DNA of 64,000 nt, taken from positions 186,001 through 250,000 of the forward strand of contig NZ_CP133018.1 of assembly GCF_030866785.1 (NCBI RefSeq), in the 5' to 3' direction. Position numbers and translations under genes: made by a program. Numbering within the stretch: position 1 is the first letter of the stretch; each line of letters begins with the position of its first letter. A model generated the notes under the pieces. That model was given only the letters and a program-made list of their open reading frames with translations. It did no database searches and was not told the DNA's origin. Of this stretch, positions 58,607 through 64,000 are shown in pieces. The DNA comes from Agromyces protaetiae. GTDB taxonomy: Bacteria; Actinomycetota; Actinomycetes; Actinomycetales; Microbacteriaceae.

Positions 58607-59764
58607 ATGCTCGCCCTGACCAACGCCAAGGTGCTGACCGTGACGAACGGTGTCATCGAGAACGGCACCGTTCTCGTCGAGGACGGGAAGATCACGGCCG
58701 TCGGCTCCGACGTCGTCGTCCCCGACGGTGCCCAGGTGGTCGATGCGACCGGAAAGTGGGTGACGCCGGGCCTGATCGACGCGCACTCGCACATGACGGT
58801 CAAGGGTGAGCCGGCCTGGGGTGGGAGCGTCAGCGACATCACCGAGATCACGAGCCCGATCACGCCGGGTGTGCGGGCGATGGACGCGGTCAACCCGCAT
58901 GACTGGTCGGTCCCGCTCGTTCGGGCGGCCGGATTCACAACGGTCGCCGTGCTTCCCGGGTCGGGCAACCTGATCTCGGGACAGACCGCGGTGTTCAAGC
59001 TGAAGGAGGCCGCGACCGTCCTCGACCTGCTCGTCGAGGATGCGCCGGTCCAGATCAAGTTCGCCTTCGGCGAGAACCCGAAGCGCATCCACGGCCAGCA
59101 GCAGAAGCACGCGCCGCTCACCCGGCTCGGCAACGCACTGATGGTGCGCGAGTTCCTGGCCAAGGCCGTCGAGTACTCGGACGCGCTCGCCGCCGCCGAG
59201 CGCGGCGACGGCGCTCGGCCGGCCCGGGACCTGCACCTTGAGGCGCTCGTTCCCGTCGTCCGTGGCGAGCGCACCTGCCGCATCCACTCGCACCGCGCCG
59301 ACGACATCGTCACCGCGACCCGGGTCGCCGAGGAGTTCGGCCTGCGCTACATCATCGACCACGCGACCGAGGCGTGGAAGATCAGCGACTACCTGAAGGA
59401 GAAGGACGTCACCTGCATCGTCGGCCCGATGAACATGGAGCTCGACAAGCAGGAGGTGTGGGAGCGCCGCATCGACCAGCCCGCACTGCTCGAAGCCGCG
59501 GGCATCACGTTCTGCCTCACCCAGGACGCGCGCAGCGGGACGCGGTTCCTGCCGGCGTTCGTCGGCATCGCGATCGCGCACGGCCTCTCCTTCGAGACCG
59601 CGCTGCGCGCGGTGACCATCAACCCGGCGACGGTCCTGGGCATCGACCACCGGACCGGGTCGATCGAGGTCGGGAAGGACGCCGACCTCGCGGTGTTCTC
59701 GGGCAACCCGTTCAACAGCATGAGCAAGTGCGAGCACACCATCATCGAGGGAGTGCTCTACTGA
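58607..59764 (+). CDS. Amidohydrolase (imidazolonepropionase-like)
   Basis: 385 residues, metal-dependent amidohydrolase superfamily. First metal motif DAHSHM (about 61-66), later HSHRADD (His about 227) and DHATEAW (His about 252), end motif NPATVLGIDHRTGSIEVGKDADLAVFSG. Cytosolic. GAAGGAG lies before the ATG. Such enzymes hydrolyse cyclic amides, N-acyl amino acids or Xaa-Pro bonds; genes around it (peptide importer, M20 peptidase) favour a peptide-like or N-acyl substrate. TGATG overlap with the TPR gene. Confidence 0.88.
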   Translation: MLALTNAKVLTVTNGVIENGTVLVEDGKITAVGSDVVVPDGAQVVDATGKWVTPGLIDAHSHMTVKGEPAWGGSVSDITEITSPITPGVRAMDAVNPHDWSVPLVRAAGFTTVAVLPGSGNLISGQTAVFKLKEAATVLDLLVEDAPVQIKFAFGENPKRIHGQQQKHAPLTRLGNALMVREFLAKAVEYSDALAAAERGDGARPARDLHLEALVPVVRGERTCRIHSHRADDIVTATRVAEEFGLRYIIDHATEAWKISDYLKEKDVTCIVGPMNMELDKQEVWERRIDQPALLEAAGITFCLTQDARSGTRFLPAFVGIAIAHGLSFETALRAVTINPATVLGIDHRTGSIEVGKDADLAVFSGNPFNSMSKCEHTIIEGVLY

Positions 59765-60654
59765 TGATCGCGGCGCGGCCGTTCGACGGCCCCACGTCGA
59801 TCTCGGACGAGCAGCTGGAGGTGATGTACCTCGGCCTGCCGACGAAGGGCCGGCTCGCGTTCGACGAGGCGGAGCTCGCGCTGATCGACGAGGGGTTGCG
59901 CGTGAACCCCGACGACTATTTCCTGTGGTGTGCGCGAGCAGCGCTCATGACGGATGCGAGTGAGGCGGTCGAGTGCTACAGCCAGGCGCTCCGCGTGCGG
60001 CCGCTCGCCTCGCACGCGCTCTACAACCGCGGGCGAAAGCTGCTCGGTCTCGCGTCCACGGCGATGGCCGCGGCCGATCTCCGCGCGGCGACCGTGCTCG
60101 ATCCCGACGAGCCGTGGAAGTGGCATTTCCTCGGCGTGAGCCTGTACTTCCTGGAGCGTTACGAGGACGCGGTCGCCGCCTTCGAGGCGGCGGTCGCCGC
60201 CGCCGAGCGTGCCGGCGAGCCCCTGCTGCCGTTCGAACTGGAATGGGTCTGGAACTGCCACATGAAGCGCGGCGACGCCGACGAGGCCGCCGCGAGCATC
60301 TCGCGCGTGGACGAGCGCACGCCCGTGCTCCCGAGCGAGGCCACCTACAAGCGCCGGATCCTGCTCTACCGCGGCGCGCTCACCGAGGCGGAGTTCCTCG
60401 ACGGCATCGATCGCGAGGACGCCGTCGAGGCGGCCAACCAGTTGTACGGCTACGCCAATCACCTGCACTACCTGCGCGGCGACACCGCGGGATCCGTGGC
60501 GGTGCTGCGTGAGGTGCTCGCGACCGCGCCCGGAGGCGCGGGCTGGGGCGCCAAGATGGCCGCGCTCGATCTGGTCGAGCGCGAGCGGCAGCTGCAGCGC
60601 GGGGATGCCGCGAACCACCCTGAACCTCGAGAGAAGAAAGGCGGATCACTGTGA
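59764..60654 (+). CDS. TPR-like protein, copy 1
   Basis: 296 residues, soluble, all-helical with TPR-type periodicity. AIC-like stretches: LALIDEGLRVNPDDYFLWCARAAL, ECYSQALRVRPLASHALYNRGRKLL, AADLRAATVLDPDEPWKWHFLGVSLYFLERYEDAVAAFEAAV in pieces. It is paralogous to the next gene (LYNRGRK, WKWHFLGV). One-base overlap with the amidohydrolase and four with copy 2. No enzyme motif found; a scaffold or adaptor for the amidohydrolase/peptidase is a guess. Confidence 0.8.
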   Translation: MIAARPFDGPTSISDEQLEVMYLGLPTKGRLAFDEAELALIDEGLRVNPDDYFLWCARAALMTDASEAVECYSQALRVRPLASHALYNRGRKLLGLASTAMAAADLRAATVLDPDEPWKWHFLGVSLYFLERYEDAVAAFEAAVAAAERAGEPLLPFELEWVWNCHMKRGDADEAAASISRVDERTPVLPSEATYKRRILLYRGALTEAEFLDGIDREDAVEAANQLYGYANHLHYLRGDTAGSVAVLREVLATAPGGAGWGAKMAALDLVERERQLQRGDAANHPEPREKKGGSL

Positions 60655-61496
60655 TTCGGGAAGAGAGTTGGAAGCAGATCCTGGAGATCGCGTACGGCAG
60701 CGGGCCTGCCAAGGGCTACATCTGGATGGAGAAGGACGAGGAGGCGAAGGTCGATGCGGGGCTCGCAGAGAACCCGTACGACTACTCCCTGCTCACGGCC
60801 AAGGCCATCCTCAACTTCAACCACGATGCGAACGTCTCGATCGACTACTTCTCGCGCGCGCTCGCGATTCAGCCGTTCGACTCGCACCAGCTGTACAACC
60901 GTGGCCGGAAGTACCTGAACACGGGCCGGCATTCGGAGGGGCTCGCCGACCTGGAGCTCGCCGTCCGCCTGGATGCCGAGGACAACTGGAAGTGGCACTA
61001 TCTCGGCGTCGGGTACTGGATGGAGGGCCGGCTCGAAGAGGCACTGCCGAACTTCGTGAAGGCGCAAGAGGTCTCGGCACGCCACAACCAGGACCTGATC
61101 AGCTGCGAGGCCGACTGGCTGTGGACGACGTACATGCACCTCGGGCGCCCGGAGGAAGCCGCGGCGGCGATCGCCGACATCACGGAGGACACCCTGGTCG
61201 TGCCGGTCATCGGTGACGACGAGGGATACCGTGACGCGTGCCTGCTCCTGAACGGCCGGATGCCGGTCGAGGAGTACGTGAAGACGATCAGCGCAGAGAA
61301 CGAGGGCGGCGCCTCCAACGGGCTGTTCACGGTCGCCAAGTACTACTACTACGTCGAGAAGGACCTCGACAAGGCGATCGACTACCTGCGCAAGACGCTC
61401 GCCGACCCGATCGGCAAAGGCTGGGGTTTCCGCTTCGCGAAGATGAACGAAGCCAAGTGGGAGGCCGAGTACGCCGCAGCGCGCGGCGCGAACTGA
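60651..61496 (+). CDS. TPR-like protein, copy 2
   Basis: 281 residues. DAGLAENPYDYSLLTAKAIL, DYFSRALAIQPFDSHQLYNRGRKYLNTGRHSEGLADLELAVRLDAEDNWKWHYLGVGYWMEGR in pieces, a clear paralogue of copy 1. GTG start overlapping its stop with AAAGGCGG upstream. Soluble, unknown role. Two retained copies suggest a heterodimer or two different partners. Confidence 0.8.
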   Translation: MIREESWKQILEIAYGSGPAKGYIWMEKDEEAKVDAGLAENPYDYSLLTAKAILNFNHDANVSIDYFSRALAIQPFDSHQLYNRGRKYLNTGRHSEGLADLELAVRLDAEDNWKWHYLGVGYWMEGRLEEALPNFVKAQEVSARHNQDLISCEADWLWTTYMHLGRPEEAAAAIADITEDTLVVPVIGDDEGYRDACLLLNGRMPVEEYVKTISAENEGGASNGLFTVAKYYYYVEKDLDKAIDYLRKTLADPIGKGWGFRFAKMNEAKWEAEYAAARGAN

Positions 61497-61564
61497 GGCA
61501 GTGAGGTCCGGGGGCTGGGGCACGTCCCGCCCCCGGACGACGCCCATGGAGCGAGAGGAACGGC

Positions 61565-63067
61565 ATGGGGCTGAGCGAGGCAGAACAGCGGGTGCGCGCC
61601 GACGCGCACGCGTGGTTCGACGACCACCGAGACGAGTTCGTGTCGACCCTCGTCGACTGGGTGCGGATTCCGAGCGTGAGCCGAGCCGACCTTGCGGAGC
61701 CCGGCGCGCCGTTCGGCCGGGAGGTCGCACGCATGCTGGACGCCATCGCGCGCACCGCCGAGTCCTCCGGGCTCGAGGTCTGCTCGCACGACGGGTACGC
61801 CGTCTCGGTGCGGCACGGGGCGGAGGATCGCGAGATCGGCCTGATCTCGCACATCGACGTCGTGCCGGCCGGCGATGGCTGGCACTTCGACCCGTTCGAG
61901 CCGACCGTCCGGGATGGGTACGTCATCGGGCGTGGCGTGCGCGACAACAAGGGTGCGGCGCTGCTCGACGTCTCGCTGCTCCGGTTCTTCCGCGATCGGG
62001 GCCATCCGCTGCGGTGCGGCCTGCGGGTCATCCTCGGCGGTGCCGAGGAGACGGGCATGGCCGACATGGAGCACTACGTGCGCACCGCACGGGTCCCCGA
62101 GGTGTCGCTCGTGACGGACGGATTCTTCCCGGTGAACCACGTGCAACACGGCCGGATCGCGGTCGAGGTGCGACTGCCGTGGTCGCCGGCGGCCGGGGTC
62201 CTGTCCACGGACGGGACCACCAACTCGGTGCCGGCACGAGCGCGGGCCAGGTTCGAGGACGCCGACGTGGTCGCCGGCCTGGAGCGCATCCTGCGTCTCG
62301 GGGAGACACCGCGGGACGGTGTCCAGGCTCACCGGGAGGGGGAGGCGCTCGTCGTCGAGGCGGAGGGCATGGCCGGGCACCCGGCGTTCCCCGGCTCGAC
62401 GGTGAACGCGGTGGCGGTGCTCGCCGAGTTCGTGCTGCGTTCCGGCGCGCTCTCGGGCACCGACCGGCTCGTGGCCGATCTGCTGGCACGGCTCCTCGGC
62501 GACCAGTACGGCGTCGGGGCGGGTCTCGACCGGACCGACGATTCCGGCAGGCTGACCCTCAACGGCGGCGCGCTCGAGTGCCGGGACGGCGAGCTGCACC
62601 TCACGATGACCATCCGTCATCCCGTGCGGCAGGAGGCGCGGGACATCCTGCGCCAGCTCGACACGCTGGTCGCGCCGCTCGGCGGCGCGGTCGAAGAACT
62701 GAGCATCGTCCCGCCGCACGTGGTGCCGGCGGATGACCCGATCGTCGAGCTGCTCCGGGCGACCTTCGACGATGCGACGGGGGCGACGACCCGGCCGATG
62801 GCCATGGGCGGCGGGACGCACGCCAGAGTCGTGCCGAACTCGCACACATTCGGTCCGGGCCTGTTCACCGATCAGGCCATCGAGTACGCCGCTCGGCGCC
62901 AGGCCGGGTTCCTGCCGGCGGGGCACGGCGATCCGCACGGCCCCGACGAGTGCGTCGCGATCGACAACCTGCGCATGGCGTTCGGCATCTACGCCGTCGC
63001 GCTGACACGACTGGATGAGCTGACACGACTGGATGAGCTGGCGAGACTGGACGAGGTGGTGAGATGA
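61565..63067 (+). CDS. M20-family metallopeptidase
   Basis: 500 residues. Metal ligands: LISHIDVVPAG (His about 101), GRGVRDNKGA (bridging Asp about 128), GGAEETG (catalytic and metal Glu about 160-161), VTDGFFP (Asp about 183) and a C-terminal His in GPGLFTDQ-preceding NSHTFG. The dimerisation lobe lies between. C-terminal tail has three 6-residue repeats TRLDEL/ARLDEV from an 18-bp tandem array. GAGAGGAA precedes the ATG. Likely a dipeptidase or aminoacylase acting on imported product. Confidence 0.9.
   Translation: MGLSEAEQRVRADAHAWFDDHRDEFVSTLVDWVRIPSVSRADLAEPGAPFGREVARMLDAIARTAESSGLEVCSHDGYAVSVRHGAEDREIGLISHIDVVPAGDGWHFDPFEPTVRDGYVIGRGVRDNKGAALLDVSLLRFFRDRGHPLRCGLRVILGGAEETGMADMEHYVRTARVPEVSLVTDGFFPVNHVQHGRIAVEVRLPWSPAAGVLSTDGTTNSVPARARARFEDADVVAGLERILRLGETPRDGVQAHREGEALVVEAEGMAGHPAFPGSTVNAVAVLAEFVLRSGALSGTDRLVADLLARLLGDQYGVGAGLDRTDDSGRLTLNGGALECRDGELHLTMTIRHPVRQEARDILRQLDTLVAPLGGAVEELSIVPPHVVPADDPIVELLRATFDDATGATTRPMAMGGGTHARVVPNSHTFGPGLFTDQAIEYAARRQAGFLPAGHGDPHGPDECVAIDNLRMAFGIYAVALTRLDELTRLDELARLDEVVR
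63002..63055 (+). repeat. 18-bp tandem repeat at the M20 C-terminus
   Basis: CTGACACGACTGGATGAG is exact at 63002-63019 and 63020-63037; a diverged third copy lies at 63038-63055. Encodes LTRLDE repeats; copy number changes would keep the frame. Confidence 0.9.
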
Positions 63068-64000
63068 CCAACGACGCGATGACGCCGAAGGCTCCGCTCC
63101 TGGAGGTGCGCGGACTGAGCGTGGAGTTCCTGATCGGCGACGACCACGCCAGAGCGGTCGACGACGTCAGCTTCCGGGTCTACGAGGATGAGGTCCTCGG
63201 CGTGGTCGGCGAGTCGGGGTCGGGCAAGAGCGTCGCGATGGCGGCGCTCACCCAGCTGTTGCCGTCGAACGCGTCGATCCCGACCGGAGAGATCGTCTAC
63301 CGCGGCCGCGACCTGCTCGACCTGAGCGCCAAGCAGCTGCGGTCCGAGATCCGGGGCAGCGAGATCGCCACGATCTTCCAGGACCCGATGACCAGCCTGA
63401 ATCCCGTCATGACCGTCGGGGCGCAGATCGTGGAGGCGCTCCGCCTGCACGGCAGGTACTCGCGACGGGCGGCGAGGGAACGCGCCGTCGAACTGCTCGA
63501 GCTCGTCGGGATCCGGGACGCGCAGGACGCGTTCCGCCGGTATCCCCACGAATACTCGGGCGGGATGCGGCAGCGCGTGATGATCTCGATCGCCGTGGCA
63601 TCCGACCCCTCGCTGATCATCGCGGACGAGCCGACGACGGCGCTCGACGTCACCATTCAGCGCCAGGTGATCGACGTGCTCGTCCAGCTCCGCGCGCAGC
63701 GGCACACGAGCGTGATCTTCATCAGCCACGACCTCGACCTCGTCGCCGACATCGCCGACCGCATCGTCATCATGTACGCGGGTCAGATCGTCGAATCGGG
63801 TTCGGTGCGCGACATCTTCGACAACCCGTTGCATCCGTACACCAAGCTCCTGCTGCGCTCCGTGCCGCAGTCGACGAAGGATCGCGGCGAGCTCCCGACG
63901 ATCGCCGGCTCCGTTCCGGCGATCCTCGACATCCCGCGCGGCACCTGCCGGATCGCCCCGCGAGTCCCGTGGCTGCCTGACGACGCGCACGAGGAGGCCC
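63064..64000 (+). CDS. Oligopeptide/dipeptide ABC ATPase (DppD/OppD-like), truncated by window end
   Basis: At least 312 residues, running off the right edge. Walker A GESGSGKS (about 49-56), Q-loop IFQDPMTSLNP, signature YSGGMRQRVMISIA, Walker B LIIADEPTTALD, H-loop FISHDLDLV, then the oligopeptide-type C-terminal PLHPYTKLLLRSVP and LPTIAGSVP. ATG overlaps the M20 stop (ATGA). The matching DppF gene is expected just outside the window. Confidence 0.93.
   Translation, partial: MTNDAMTPKAPLLEVRGLSVEFLIGDDHARAVDDVSFRVYEDEVLGVVGESGSGKSVAMAALTQLLPSNASIPTGEIVYRGRDLLDLSAKQLRSEIRGSEIATIFQDPMTSLNPVMTVGAQIVEALRLHGRYSRRAARERAVELLELVGIRDAQDAFRRYPHEYSGGMRQRVMISIAVASDPSLIIADEPTTALDVTIQRQVIDVLVQLRAQRHTSVIFISHDLDLVADIADRIVIMYAGQIVESGSVRDIFDNPLHPYTKLLLRSVPQSTKDRGELPTIAGSVPAILDIPRGTCRIAPRVPWLPDDAHEEA

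Overview
The window is very GC-rich (roughly 70 percent), with dense gene packing, many GTG starts and 1- or 4-base start/stop overlaps. Lipoproteins, LacI/TetR regulators and sugar ABC importers are abundant, and there is a sortase-anchored exo-enzyme with an LAxTG signal. This fits a free-living, glycan-degrading actinomycete, most likely a member of the Microbacteriaceae (Agromyces/Microbacterium/Leifsonia-like). The assignment rests on gene content and style only. No rRNA, tRNA, CRISPR array, prophage or intact IS element was seen.

Layout. 1-2784: metNIQ methionine importer, then a GH15 glycosidase and an MFS exporter (all minus). 6412-7658: two tandem small HTH proteins and a Phd/VapC toxin-antitoxin pair. 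7686-15652: DUF2255 protein, alpha/beta hydrolase, GAP-family membrane protein, two-component system, MMPL transporter with divergent TetR. 15747-21278: SDR, flavin monooxygenase and GH13 glucosidase in one operon, a TetR gene flanked by two near-identical operators, and the relic of a second MMPL gene. 21296-23141: small Microbacteriaceae-type proteins and a MarR regulator.

23145-30550 is a LacI-controlled glycoside locus: GH2 enzyme, LacI, SBP, two permeases and a GH43 lipoprotein, with a TACAGCGCTGTA operator at both ends. 31637-43542 is a second LacI regulon split into two transcription units. One has an SBP and a 1526-residue cell-wall-anchored PL8 polysaccharide lyase. The other has two permeases, a GH130 mannoside phosphorylase and a phosphomannomutase. 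The LacI gene and both units carry the same AACCGG(T/A)TTACT operator on sigma-70-type promoters. GH130 plus phosphomannomutase would turn beta-mannosides into mannose-1-P and then mannose-6-P, and the spacing of the PL8 catalytic residues resembles xanthan lyase, so a xanthan-like acidic polysaccharide is a reasonable substrate guess.

43553-49950: SDR with an unusual N-terminal module and its TetR, an operon of a lipoprotein, a non-canonical Nramp-like transporter and two PRC-barrel-like proteins, YcnI, and a His-rich membrane protein. 49964-54821: KduD, hydroxyacid dehydrogenase, cupin, KduI and IclR (uronate catabolism), divergent from a second hydroxyacid dehydrogenase across a 31-bp palindrome. 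54975-64000: oligopeptide-type ABC importer genes with an amidohydrolase, two paralogous TPR-like proteins of unknown role and an M20 peptidase. This is the strongest candidate for an uncharacterised catabolic system.

Non-coding signals of note are a strongly over-represented GGATGCCTC(G) word that also builds terminator-like hairpins, two copies of a multi-stem intergenic element (about 12219-12420 and 48150-48340), and a recurrent TANNNT box 6-8 bases before start codons, suggesting leaderless mRNAs.
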